DNA from: Phycisphaerae bacterium
GTDB lineage: Bacteria; Planctomycetota; Phycisphaerae; UBA1845; Fen-1342
Assembly: GCA_016935035.1 (NCBI GenBank)
Contig: JAFGRR010000040.1
Span: 1 to 28,151, forward strand
DNA: 28,151 nt
Reading direction: 5' to 3'
A model generated the notes under the pieces. It had not been told where the DNA came from. It saw only the letters and a list, made by a program, of their open reading frames with translations, and made no database searches. The position numbers and the translations under genes were made by a program. Shown here in pieces: positions 15,241 through 23,652 of the stretch. Position 1 is the stretch's first letter. Each line of letters opens with the position of its first letter.

Positions 15241-17646
15241 TTACGGCTGTGTCGGGTCGGGGACGATCAAGCGGCCAGGCGCAACGGACTGCGGGTCGGC
15301 CGGAGTCGCGCCCTGCTGACTGATGTACGCGAAGATGTAGTAGACACCCGGGTTGAGTTGCGGCACCTGCCAGTTGTAAATGTCGAGCACCCCATCGCCC
15401 TGAGCTTCGCGGTCGGTCAGGATCTCGCGCACAATCGTCGCGCTCGCGGGGTCCTCGTCGTTGCAGACCCGCAACGTGATCTTGGCCTCGTTCGTCGGAT
15501 CATCGTCACGCCACGAGATCGACAGGCTATTGCCCGCCGTTATATCCTGTTCCGCCGCCGGCGTGAGCAATGCTATCAGCGGGGCGCCGACAGCGCCGCC
15601 AAACGACACGACCCGTCGCCGGTCTGAGTCGTAGGTCATTCCGACGTTCTGCCGACTGGCGAGGATTCCGCTCATCTCGCCGTCTGTCCACTGTGTCCCA
15701 TCCCACAGCCACGTGTCCTTCCGCGTAACAGCGCCGTCGTTTCCGGCGAATACCGCCACCTGACTGTGCAGACCATCGTACACCATCGCATGACTGTGCC
15801 GATTGCCGGGGCTGGTCTCCTCGTCGTCTTCGGGTTCCACTGCGGCCGGCGTAACGTCCGACCAGTTGGTGCCGTCCCATTCCCACACGTCACCCGCCGT
15901 GCCCGCTGGCGTCGTTCCGCCAAAAAGGACCAGAACGTCTCGCGAGGAATCGTAGGCCATGCCGTGTGCATGCCGCTGGCTGGGAGAGTTCGCCGGCGAC
16001 TTCAGTGTCCAGTCCGTTCCATTCCACGTCCATGTTTGCTGGCTCAGACCGCCGGCATCCTGACCGCCGAACAGTACGACCTCTTCGCGCTCGGCGTCAT
16101 ACGTCATGGCGTGTCCGCTGCGCGCGGAAGGCGCGTTGGCGGGCGCGAGCCGTGTCCACGTTGTGCCATCCCACTCCCAAGTTTCGCCGTTCGGCACACC
16201 TCCCACGAAACCACCGAAAAGCACGAGTTTCCCGCGGTCGCTGTCATAGGCAACGGCGTGAGCATAGCGGGCGTCCGGCCCAGCCACTCCAAGGTTGGCC
16301 CAATTGTCGCCATCCCAGGTCCACGTATCGCCGTACGCAGTTCCCGCCACATCGCGGCCGCCGAAGAGGACAACCCGATCGTTAGCAGTGTCGTAGGCGA
16401 GCGTCGCGTCGCGTCGCGCCGGCGGCGGTGGGTCATCGGACTCAACCAGCGACCACTTGCCCGACGCGCGTTCCCACGTCTGCCCACTGACCTCGCGCGC
16501 GACCCCGCGCCGCACGTAGATCAGAGCTTCACCCGCCACGGTCGTCGCCGCCGACGAGCCCGAGCTGACGCTGACAATCGGAGTGTAGATGCCGTCATCG
16601 ACCGCCACGCCCCGATAGTCGTTGCCATCCCACTCGTGCACGGCCGTTTCGGTGTCGGCTTCGATCAGACGCTGAAGCACGACCGTGGTCTCGTTACCGT
16701 TGGCGTGGTTGTCGTCGGTGTCTATGCGCAGATCGACCAGCGTGTCGCTGCTCTTGTTGACGCCGTACTCGATTTCCAGCGGGTCCCCGGCCGTCAGAAA
16801 CTCGATATCATCCTCGGGCGAGATAATGCCGACCGCAACTTCCTCTTCCTCCTCTTCTTCCTCCTCGGCGACCTCGATCGTGCCCGTGGCATCAACTGTC
16901 AGCACCGAGTTGATCGTGTCATCGATCAACGCGAAAACATAGTAGACGCCGGGATCGGCAGCATTGTCGTCAAGATCTGTGCCATCCCACTCGAAGGTTT
17001 CGTCGGCGGATTCCACGGCCAGAGTGCTTTCGTAAATGTAAACCTCGTTGCCAGACGCATGATTCAGATCGAGATCAACACCGATTTTGGCGGTGGTATC
17101 CTCTTTCCCGCTGCCATCCTCACCTGTCTCGTCCGGATCAAACGCCGTCCACGCAATTTCCACCAGCCCCCCCGACTCCAACGTGACGGCCTTGCTGGGC
17201 GCGGTGAACTCAAACTCCGGAATGCCGTCAATCGTGATTTCGCCGCTGGCGTCCGACTCGGCCTTGACAACGCCGTCGACGAGCACCTGGGCCCGCACGA
17301 TATAGACGCCGCCGGAGAATTCGGCGGTGTCCCAGGTTAACGACCCATCGCTACGTCCCGAGTTGAGCGGGATGTTTGTCTCAAGGTCGGTGTTCTCTCG
17401 ATCACCCGTGTGTCGCACCAGGACGCTGAGCGTCGCCGACGCGTCCGCGTCCACATACGCGTGCCACGTGATCCCGATCAGCGTCCCGCTGGGCACGACT
17501 CGACTGCCTAGCGGCGCGTCGAAGGCGACGGAGTACGTGTCATCCCCGCTGTCACCACCGTCCACCGGCGGGAACAACATCGTGCAGCTCAGGGCCATTG
17601 CGGCCAGCACCACGACCCAGAGTGTCAGATAACGACCACGTGCCAT
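15241..17646 (-). CDS. Large lipoprotein with Ig-like domains and a six-bladed kelch propeller
   Basis: The 801-residue secreted protein starts with a signal peptide ending in ALSC (Cys21), a fair lipobox. Three related beta-sandwich domains follow (about 35-385), each ending in a G-(V/I)-Y-x(V/I/P) strand, and a fourth copy closes the protein (about 690-795, GVYYIFAY). Between them, about 385-690, are six kelch/galactose-oxidase-type repeats with the recurring Y-D-x4-(V/L)-V-x-F-G-G strand and a T-W-x-W-(D/N)-G-x-x-W strand, enough for one complete propeller. A run of nine glutamates (261-269) separates the second and third domains. Function is unknown; binding or surface display is likely. 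ATG 17646 gives the signal peptide; the open frame upstream to 17712 is not needed. Confidence 0.85.
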   Translation of the reverse strand: MARGRYLTLWVVVLAAMALSCTMLFPPVDGGDSGDDTYSVAFDAPLGSRVVPSGTLIGITWHAYVDADASATLSVLVRHTGDRENTDLETNIPLNSGRSDGSLTWDTAEFSGGVYIVRAQVLVDGVVKAESDASGEITIDGIPEFEFTAPSKAVTLESGGLVEIAWTAFDPDETGEDGSGKEDTTAKIGVDLDLNHASGNEVYIYESTLAVESADETFEWDGTDLDDNAADPGVYYVFALIDDTINSVLTVDATGTIEVAEEEEEEEEEVAVGIISPEDDIEFLTAGDPLEIEYGVNKSSDTLVDLRIDTDDNHANGNETTVVLQRLIEADTETAVHEWDGNDYRGVAVDDGIYTPIVSVSSGSSAATTVAGEALIYVRRGVAREVSGQTWERASGKWSLVESDDPPPPARRDATLAYDTANDRVVLFGGRDVAGTAYGDTWTWDGDNWANLGVAGPDARYAHAVAYDSDRGKLVLFGGFVGGVPNGETWEWDGTTWTRLAPANAPSARSGHAMTYDAEREEVVLFGGQDAGGLSQQTWTWNGTDWTLKSPANSPSQRHAHGMAYDSSRDVLVLFGGTTPAGTAGDVWEWDGTNWSDVTPAAVEPEDDEETSPGNRHSHAMVYDGLHSQVAVFAGNDGAVTRKDTWLWDGTQWTDGEMSGILASRQNVGMTYDSDRRRVVSFGGAVGAPLIALLTPAAEQDITAGNSLSISWRDDDPTNEAKITLRVCNDEDPASATIVREILTDREAQGDGVLDIYNWQVPQLNPGVYYIFAYISQQGATPADPQSVAPGRLIVPDPTQP

Positions 17647-17985
17647 GACGTACCCCAAGATGGTTACAGACGGCCAGCCATGCCCGGCGCCGCTGCACAA
17701 CCTTATCGGCACCAGGCGAAGCCCGCATTGACGCTAGGGGCGGCCTTCGCGCCCGCGTGCGGCCATTATTGGCGACCCCCATGGCCCGTCAAGGAGGGAT
17801 GGAGACCACACGTCCGGAACCGGTCCCAACGACACTATCATCCACTCCATCTGGTGCGATTCAGCCAATCGGGTAACATTCCACCCGTTGCCCGACCCGA
17901 TAAACTTTCTGGTGCCAAGGGGTCACCCATTCCGGCGGCCAGAAACGCCGCTTGGTATGTCGGCGAAGAAGAGAGGATCGACCGA
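17647..17985. other. Divergent intergenic region between two lipoprotein genes
   Basis: No gene is seen. A cluster of related boxes lies at 17868-17901: ATCGGGT (17868-17874), ACCCG (17883-17887) and ACCCGAT (17895-17901), where the outer two form a perfect 7-bp inverted repeat. It could be a shared operator. No convincing -35/-10 pair was found. Confidence 0.35.
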
Positions 17986-18564
17986 ATGCACAATCGACGC
18001 CCACTGCGCTGGAGCATCACGCTCGCGGCGGCCGTAACCATTGTCGGTTTCATGGGTTGTGTTAACTCAGACTTCCTTATCAACAACACCACCGACATCT
18101 CGGGCGACCTGACCATCGTCGTCAATAATGACACGCCCTACATCGCGACGTTCTCGTTGGGCACCTGGAACGATCTTGATCGCTCCAACCCGCGCGAGGT
18201 GAACCTGGAACAGATTCGCATGAGCGCCGGCATCACGGGGGACATCACGCTGAGCTGTGCGCGTAACATGGCGATCGGCACCCAGGACTTCGTCGACTGG
18301 GTGAATGCTTCTCAGGAACCCGACGCCACCGACTTTGAGGAAGTGCTGCTGCACGCGCAAGTTTATTTCTCGGACGCTGACTCGGACACGGACGAGGTGG
18401 ACGCTCCGACCGTGGGAACGGCGGAGGGGATCGAACTGCTGGTCGGCGTCCACTATAGCTGCGACGACCTGATCGTCTTCACGCTCGTCGAGGATCCCGC
18501 CGCGACGGGTGGATTCCGCATCGACTACGCCGTCATCAAGGACGAGGACAAGGACGCGGAATAG
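17986..18564 (+). CDS. Predicted lipoprotein, unknown family
   Basis: The 192-residue protein begins MHNRRPLRWSITLAAAVTIVGFMGC, a basic start, a hydrophobic core and an FMGC lipobox-like site (Cys25). The mature part is acidic and beta-rich by eye, with a beta-strand run LTIVVNNDTPYIATFSLGTW, two well separated internal cysteines (LSCARN and HYSCDD), a DADSDTDE acidic patch and a very acidic C-terminus (KDEDKDAE). I do not recognise the family. ATG 17986 has AGAGG about nine bases upstream. The frame is open upstream to 17680, but only the ATG at 17986 gives an export signal. Confidence 0.75.
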   Translation: MHNRRPLRWSITLAAAVTIVGFMGCVNSDFLINNTTDISGDLTIVVNNDTPYIATFSLGTWNDLDRSNPREVNLEQIRMSAGITGDITLSCARNMAIGTQDFVDWVNASQEPDATDFEEVLLHAQVYFSDADSDTDEVDAPTVGTAEGIELLVGVHYSCDDLIVFTLVEDPAATGGFRIDYAVIKDEDKDAE

Positions 18565-18712
18565 CCGGGGCGACTGCAACACACCCAATCCTGGCCATCA
18601 AGTGACAACTGATTCGACCACGCCCGGCACGCCGGTCGCTGGCCATTTCCCCGCTCGCGCAGTAACTTGGCCCACTGATCGACAAGTCCACCCGTTTAGA
18701 CCGAGGGTCCAC

Positions 18713-19900
18713 ATGAGCGCGCGTGCCATCGCAAGCAAGGTCGCCGAGAACATGAAAAAGGCCTCGTGGATCCGCGAGATGTTCGAGAAGGGTCTGCGGC
18801 TGAAGGCCGAGTTCGGCGAAAAAAACGTACAGGATTTCTCGCTTGGCAACCCGAACGCCGACCCGCCACCGGCCTTCTACCAGGCCCTGGCCGCCGTCGC
18901 CGCCGAGCGCGTGCCAGCGCAACATCGCTATATGCCCAACGCCGGATTCCCGGAGGCGCGCGCCGCTGTCGCGAAGTTCCTGACCGAGTCATACGGGCTG
19001 GAATTCGACGCGGCGGGCATGGTCCTTTCAACCGGAGCGGCCGGCGCCACCAACGTCGTGATGCATGCCATTCTCGACCCGGGCGACGAGGTCATCGTGC
19101 TCGCGCCATTCTTCCCCGAATACCGCTTCTACATCGAGCAGGCCCAGGGACAGATGGTGCTGGCTGATACACGGCCGAATTGCCAACTCGACGTCGCCGC
19201 GATCGAAACCGCCTTGACCGACCGCACTCGGGCGCTGCTGCTCAACACGCCAAACAACCCGACGGGCGCGGTCTACAGCGACGTGGACCTCAAGGCCCTT
19301 GGCGAGATGCTGGCATGCCACGACAACGATGATCAGCCGCTGTACCTGATCTGCGACGACGTGTATCGGCGGGTCGTATATGACATGGATCGCTGCCCGG
19401 TGCCGGCCAGCCGTTACGCACGCTCGATCGTCGTGTCGAGCTATTCGAAGGACTTCAGCGTCGCTGGCGAACGGCTCGGATACATCGCCCTGCCGAAGCG
19501 CACGCCCCTGCGCGAGCCACTCATCGGTGCGATGACCATGCTGAACCGCACACTCGGCTTCGTGAACGCGCCGGCTCTGATGCAGAGGATCATCGCACGC
19601 TGCCCGGACGCCTTGTGCGACGTCGAGTTCTACCATCAGAATCGCGACCTGCTGTGCAATGCACTGCGTGAATACGGGTACGAGTTGCCCATGCCGGGCG
19701 GAGCGCTGTACGCGTTTCCGAAAACGCCGATCGAGGACGATGTCGCGTTCGTTGACGTGCTCATGAAACACAAGGTACTGGCCGTGCCGGGGCGCGGCTT
19801 CGGACGTGCCGGCCACATGCGCGTCAGCTATTGCGTCGATCGCGAGACAATCGAACGCGGCCTGCCAGGATTCAAGGCGGCGATAGAAGAAGCACGTTAG
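18713..19900 (+). CDS. PLP-dependent aminotransferase, class I/II
   Basis: A 395-residue fold-type I aminotransferase. The diagnostic blocks are GAAGATNVVMHAI (108-120, phosphate-binding turn), LNTPNNPTGAVY (177-188), CDDVYRRVVY (214-223, Asp215 binds the pyridine nitrogen, Tyr218) and SSYSKDFSVAGERLGY (242-257; Lys246 forms the Schiff base, Arg254 binds phosphate). The late MRVSY segment carries the substrate-carboxylate arginine. It is probably an amino-acid aminotransferase of the aspartate-aminotransferase branch; the exact substrate is unknown. ATG 18713 follows GAGGG by five bases; the open frame upstream to 18509 overlaps the preceding gene and is not used. Followed by a HAD gene in the same orientation. 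Confidence 0.9.
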   Translation: MSARAIASKVAENMKKASWIREMFEKGLRLKAEFGEKNVQDFSLGNPNADPPPAFYQALAAVAAERVPAQHRYMPNAGFPEARAAVAKFLTESYGLEFDAAGMVLSTGAAGATNVVMHAILDPGDEVIVLAPFFPEYRFYIEQAQGQMVLADTRPNCQLDVAAIETALTDRTRALLLNTPNNPTGAVYSDVDLKALGEMLACHDNDDQPLYLICDDVYRRVVYDMDRCPVPASRYARSIVVSSYSKDFSVAGERLGYIALPKRTPLREPLIGAMTMLNRTLGFVNAPALMQRIIARCPDALCDVEFYHQNRDLLCNALREYGYELPMPGGALYAFPKTPIEDDVAFVDVLMKHKVLAVPGRGFGRAGHMRVSYCVDRETIERGLPGFKAAIEEAR

Positions 19901-19929
19901 TAGCGGCCACCCCCCGTGGCGGCCGTGGC
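19900..19929. repeat. Palindromic intergenic repeat, copy R5
   Basis: GTAGCGGCCAC, a C-rich loop and GTGGCGGCCGTGG. It begins on the last base of the aminotransferase stop codon (TAG, 19898-19900). It is of the same subtype as R6 at 27536. Confidence 0.75.
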
Positions 19930-19994
19930 GTGTTTACAACGCCCCCGCGGCAGCGTCGCACAGTTCGCTAGCGGCCACCGCAATCGGAGTTGGA

Positions 19995-20693
19995 ATGGAG
20001 CTCGACGGCGTATTCATCGACATGTACGGGACATTGACCACGGGCGATCGCGCCGCCGTCGAGGAGGTTTGCGCGTCCATCGTCGCCGACTTGGCGTTGC
20101 CGCTCGACGCGCGCGAGTTCAGCATCCGCTGGGGCGACCAGTTCTTCGCCACGCTCGACACCTTCACCACACCCGACAACTTCCTGACGCTCTTTGATGC
20201 CGAGGTCAAGTCACTCGAGGACACGTTAGCGGCCCATGACCGACAGGCCGACGCCCAGTCGTACGTGCGCCAGTTGACCGACTACTGGCGAAACCCGCCG
20301 CTCCAGCCGGACACCCGGCAGTTCCTCGCCGAGTTCCCCTACCCGGTGTGCATCGTATCAAACGCCGACCGGGTAGATCTGGAGGTGGCGCTCGAACGGC
20401 TGGCACTCACCGTCGACGATGTCGTCACTTCGGATGACGTACGCTCGTACAAGCCACAGACGCCGATCTTCGACGCTGCCCTGGAAAAGACCGGCTGGCG
20501 CCGATCGCACGTTATTCACGTCGGAGATTCGCTGCACGCCGACGTGGACGGAGCACACCGCGCCGGGCTGCGCAGTGGCTGGGTCAACCGCGCGCATCGC
20601 ATCCACGACATCGGGACAAGCGAGCCGGATCACGAGTTCGAGACGCTGCTCGACCTGGTCAAGCTGGTCCGCAACTCACAGCCGGTCCAATAG
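19995..20693 (+). CDS. HAD-superfamily hydrolase (subfamily IA)
   Basis: A 232-residue cytoplasmic phosphatase-like protein. Motif I is DMYGT (nucleophile Asp9) with Tyr11 in place of the usual second Asp, motif II SNAD (122-125, Ser122), motif III Lys153 in SYKP, and motif IV GDSLHADVDGA (177-187). The alpha-helical cap (about 18-90) sits between motifs I and II, as in subfamily IA. The Tyr at the +2 position is seen in haloacid-dehalogenase-type enzymes, where no second acid is needed for a phosphate leaving group, so a dehalogenase is possible; a phosphatase is equally possible. ATG 19995 has GGAG five bases upstream. Its last 18 bases overlap the opposite-strand glycosyltransferase gene. 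Confidence 0.88.
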   Translation: MELDGVFIDMYGTLTTGDRAAVEEVCASIVADLALPLDAREFSIRWGDQFFATLDTFTTPDNFLTLFDAEVKSLEDTLAAHDRQADAQSYVRQLTDYWRNPPLQPDTRQFLAEFPYPVCIVSNADRVDLEVALERLALTVDDVVTSDDVRSYKPQTPIFDAALEKTGWRRSHVIHVGDSLHADVDGAHRAGLRSGWVNRAHRIHDIGTSEPDHEFETLLDLVKLVRNSQPVQ

Positions 20694-21884
20694 CGCCGAA
20701 CGTGCCCGCCCGCGCTGCGCAACAACTTCCTCGTACAGCTCCGTCAATTCGCGCGCGTGGCGCGCCATGGAGTATTCGCGCCGAAAGTCGACGGCAGCCG
20801 CACGGCAGGCAGAGCCAATCTCCGGTCGCAGGCAGCGTGCCAAGGCGCTTGCCAGTGCCGCGATATCACGCGGTGAATCCACCACGACACCATGCACATC
20901 GGGCCGCATGACCTCGGCCGCGCCGTTCAGCCGCGTCGTGACCACCGGCAGGCCGCAGCACAGTGCCTCCAGCACGACCCGGCTGCACGGGTCATACCAA
21001 GTGGGATGCGCGAGAACATCCGCCGCCGCGAACCACGCCACGCTCTCGTTCGTGGCACCGATGAAACTGACGTCCTCGGCTATACCAAGGCGCCGCCCCA
21101 GACGCGCGTATGTCGAACTCGAACCGCGGCCGGCAACCACGAGCATCGGCCGCTCACCAGGCGCGTCGGCGTATGCCCCGATCCGCGAAAACGCCGGCAG
21201 CAGTTCACGCAGTCCCTTGAGCTTGAAGTTGTGCGCCGCGAACAGCACCACTGGCCGGTCTGGAGCAACGCCGATGTTCTCGCGCAGCCGTTGCCGAGCC
21301 GCCTGGGTATCCGCATCAGACAACGGCACGGTCGAGACGGCGTTAAACACAACGCGGACCTGCGCCTCTGGCATCGCGTATTGCTCGATCACCTGCCGCC
21401 GCACGTACTCCGAAAGCGATGCCACGTACGGCCGCCGATCGCCGCTCAGCAACTCCCGTTCGACCAGAGCGAGAAACCGCTGGCGCAGGTTCAGGCGGTG
21501 ATCGATACGTTTGATCACACGACGCAACAGCGAGCTTTCAAGTGCGATGTTACGCCGAACGGTCTCGACGTACGTCCCGCCACGCGGCTGATAGATGTCG
21601 GCCGAAAGGCACGGCGTGACCGCGTGGATGATGTCGAATTGCCCACGGAGGCAGTATTCACCGGCTGCACGCACAAAGCTGATCGCACGCGCCACCCGCG
21701 TCCCGCCGGCATGCACAGCGTGCAATTGCACGCTGTCCAGGCTGTGCCCCTCCGTATCCGCCGCCCGCGCGACCAGCGTGACCTCGTGCCCAAACCCGGC
21801 CAGCGCCTGGGCCATCTCCACGGTCGAGGTCTCCGCCCCGCCGCGCGACAGGTCAATCGTCTCTTGTACGATCGCGACCTTCAT
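20676..21884 (-). CDS. Glycosyltransferase family 4-like, LPS core
   Basis: The 402-residue protein has the GT-B fold of glycosyltransferase group 1: N-terminal MKVAIVQETIDLSRGGAETSTVEMAQAL with the G-G loop at 15-16, a VVLFAAHNFKLKGLRELLPAF strand-loop-helix at the start of the C-terminal domain, and the nucleotide-sugar block VLEALCCGLPVVTTRLNGAAEV near the end. The R/K-rich N-terminal half and its place in an LPS operon fit a WaaG-like core sugar transferase. ATG 21884 overlaps the stop of the upstream kinase as TGATG, so translation is coupled; the open frame to 22145 lies inside that kinase gene and is rejected. Confidence 0.87.
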   Translation of the reverse strand: MKVAIVQETIDLSRGGAETSTVEMAQALAGFGHEVTLVARAADTEGHSLDSVQLHAVHAGGTRVARAISFVRAAGEYCLRGQFDIIHAVTPCLSADIYQPRGGTYVETVRRNIALESSLLRRVIKRIDHRLNLRQRFLALVERELLSGDRRPYVASLSEYVRRQVIEQYAMPEAQVRVVFNAVSTVPLSDADTQAARQRLRENIGVAPDRPVVLFAAHNFKLKGLRELLPAFSRIGAYADAPGERPMLVVAGRGSSSTYARLGRRLGIAEDVSFIGATNESVAWFAAADVLAHPTWYDPCSRVVLEALCCGLPVVTTRLNGAAEVMRPDVHGVVVDSPRDIAALASALARCLRPEIGSACRAAAVDFRREYSMARHARELTELYEEVVAQRGRARSALLDRL

Positions 21885-22741
21885 CAGGCCCGGCCTTTCC
21901 GGATCTCCCGGCGGTGAATGCGCTGGCTGCGACGCGCGACGCGCCGGGCATACCAACGTGCGCGCGGCGAACCGTGTTGCAGCCCTAGATATGCCAGCAG
22001 GCAACGCATGCGATCCGTCCGCGTGGCTCCGATGCGACACGCCGAATAATCGAGTTGCGACAGGTCCTTCAGTATCCAGCGCATGCGGCGCAAACGCGGC
22101 CGTAGCGTGCGTGCCAGGTCGATGAGCCAGAACGAGGGTGGACATTCGCCGCTCGGGTCCATCTCGGCGAAAATGTGACAGAGATACAGATCACGGTGAC
22201 ACAAGCCGGTCTGGTGAAATGCCGAAACAAAACGCCCGATCCGGGCGGCGATGTCGTGCCGCGGGATCCCATGCGTCACTGGTGCGTTGTCGGCGACATA
22301 ACGTTGCCACACGCGATCGAACGCGTCACCCGGTACCGCAGCCAACAGCACGGCGCTACGCCGCTCCAGCCACCCGCACATTTGCTCAACCACGCCGACC
22401 GCCGCCGGTACCGGAAAATACGCCTCACTCAAACGGACTGACTGCTCGTACTCCCACCAGGCGCGGCTGTGATTGCAATACTGGCGGAAGAACCGATCAA
22501 GCTGCTCGCGCAGTGGCGTGTGCTGGTATCGTTTGACATAAACCACCGGCGTTTCACCAGGTTCAGCCGGTTCCCAACGCCAGCGCTCGCGTCCCCCCAG
22601 CCCCGGCTTAGTCAGCGCTGTCCATGTGCCGTCATGTTGATCGGGTGAAAAACTGGGCGACAGCAGCGGTGACAGGTCGGGTAGATTCGCGGCGCGCAGA
22701 TGCTGACGCCAATCATCAGCCGCAACCTGTCTGACGGACAT
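21884..22741 (-). CDS. LPS core kinase, Kdo/WaaP family
   Basis: A 285-residue protein kinase-like-fold enzyme that would phosphorylate an LPS core sugar from ATP on the cytoplasmic face of the membrane. Visible are the nucleotide-binding lysine in VYVKRY (Lys70), a helix with EYE (about 97-99), the catalytic loop HRDLYLCHIF (182-191, Asp184) and the metal-binding Asp208 in LIDLART. HRD-LY-CH is the loop form known from WaaP. A basic C-terminal helix (255-285, R-rich) may contact the membrane. It starts two bases after the stop of the related gene upstream and overlaps the glycosyltransferase by one base. Confidence 0.88.
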   Translation of the reverse strand: MSVRQVAADDWRQHLRAANLPDLSPLLSPSFSPDQHDGTWTALTKPGLGGRERWRWEPAEPGETPVVYVKRYQHTPLREQLDRFFRQYCNHSRAWWEYEQSVRLSEAYFPVPAAVGVVEQMCGWLERRSAVLLAAVPGDAFDRVWQRYVADNAPVTHGIPRHDIAARIGRFVSAFHQTGLCHRDLYLCHIFAEMDPSGECPPSFWLIDLARTLRPRLRRMRWILKDLSQLDYSACRIGATRTDRMRCLLAYLGLQHGSPRARWYARRVARRSQRIHRREIRKGRA

Positions 22742-22743
22742 GT

Positions 22744-23652
22744 CTAGCCCTGCCCTTTTGCGTCAGGCGTAGCGCGAGCACGCATCTCGGACGCCAGCAG
22801 ACGCGTCCAACGCTCGAAACGCGCGTTCATGCGGATGCGCTGCGCCTCGTGCCGGTGCCACGGCTGCCCGAGCCGATCCATCTCGTGAATCTGCGTCTTG
22901 GCGTCGGCGGAGAGCGCGGACATGTTGAAGTAACGCCGCATGAAACGCACCCTGTCGGTCCGCCGAGTAAACGGGATCGCCGAGACGGCGAGCTTGGCGA
23001 GATCGTGCAGCCACCAGTGGCCCCCCTGACCGAACCGCTCGATGCGTTTCGGCGGTTCGGCGTCGAGCAGCGCAAACTCGGGGGCCCCCGTCACGCTGAA
23101 ACGCACCAGCAGGTTTCGCCAGAAGAGTCGGCCGTGCGCGAAACCCTTGCCGTGCATGGCGGAAACCAGATCGGCCAGTTCGTACGTCATGGCGCGGCGC
23201 TGGGCGAAGGTCAGTTGACGCTCCCCGACCTTGACCTCCTGGCCGAAAGTGGTCAGATTCGGCGCGCCTGGTACTTCCTCCGTAATCAGGAAGCAAGCCG
23301 CGACAAAGTGCCCGACGCGCCGCCAGCCGTGCGCGACCGGGCGCACCGCCGGTATGCCGAGGTTGCGCATGACGTTCAGCGCGCGGGCCTCGGCCTTGCC
23401 GCGATGTGTCCCGAAAAACGTCCCACGCAGCATTCCGCGAAAACGCTTATGCCACGTTGGATACAGGTAGCGTTTGACGTAGAAACCCACGCCGCCGTCG
23501 GCCGCGGGAACGTAAACCGAATCGGTCGTGCGGCTCCAGGCGACGATGAGTCCGTCCTGGTGCGAGAGGACGCTTTCGACGCGGTCGAGCCCGGCGGCGC
23601 GCAGACGGTCGCGGTAAACAGGTTCCATCCGCATGTAATCGGTGTGCATCAT
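22744..23652 (-). CDS. LPS kinase-fold protein, possible pseudokinase
   Basis: The 302-residue protein is related to the Kdo/WaaP kinase family and to its downstream neighbour: FYVKRYLYPTWHKRF (57-71, Lys60) parallels VYVKRY, Glu88 lies in KAEARAL, and a LLDAEP block supplies the metal-binding Asp197. In the catalytic loop it reads HGRLFWRNLLV (173-183), so Arg175 replaces the catalytic Asp while Asn180 is kept. The codon is CGA inside an intact frame, so this is not a frameshift. It may be inactive, act as a partner of the next kinase, or use another base. Start ATG 23652 overlaps the waaF stop as ATGA, with GGAAG about six bases upstream. Confidence 0.8.
   Translation of the reverse strand: MMHTDYMRMEPVYRDRLRAAGLDRVESVLSHQDGLIVAWSRTTDSVYVPAADGGVGFYVKRYLYPTWHKRFRGMLRGTFFGTHRGKAEARALNVMRNLGIPAVRPVAHGWRRVGHFVAACFLITEEVPGAPNLTTFGQEVKVGERQLTFAQRRAMTYELADLVSAMHGKGFAHGRLFWRNLLVRFSVTGAPEFALLDAEPPKRIERFGQGGHWWLHDLAKLAVSAIPFTRRTDRVRFMRRYFNMSALSADAKTQIHEMDRLGQPWHRHEAQRIRMNARFERWTRLLASEMRARATPDAKGQG

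Noticed and set aside
15766..17340. 524-codon open frame on the + strand
   Set aside because: Antisense to the kelch lipoprotein gene, whose frame shows regular repeats and a signal peptide; the + frame shows none.
17790..17870. 25-codon open frame behind AAGGAGGG
   Set aside because: The ATG lies directly on the purine run with no spacing, and the peptide has no recognisable feature.
23120..23140. Frameshift explaining HGR instead of HRD in the kinase-like gene
   Set aside because: The frame is continuous on both sides, with LFWRNLLV following directly, so a single substitution-type difference is simpler.
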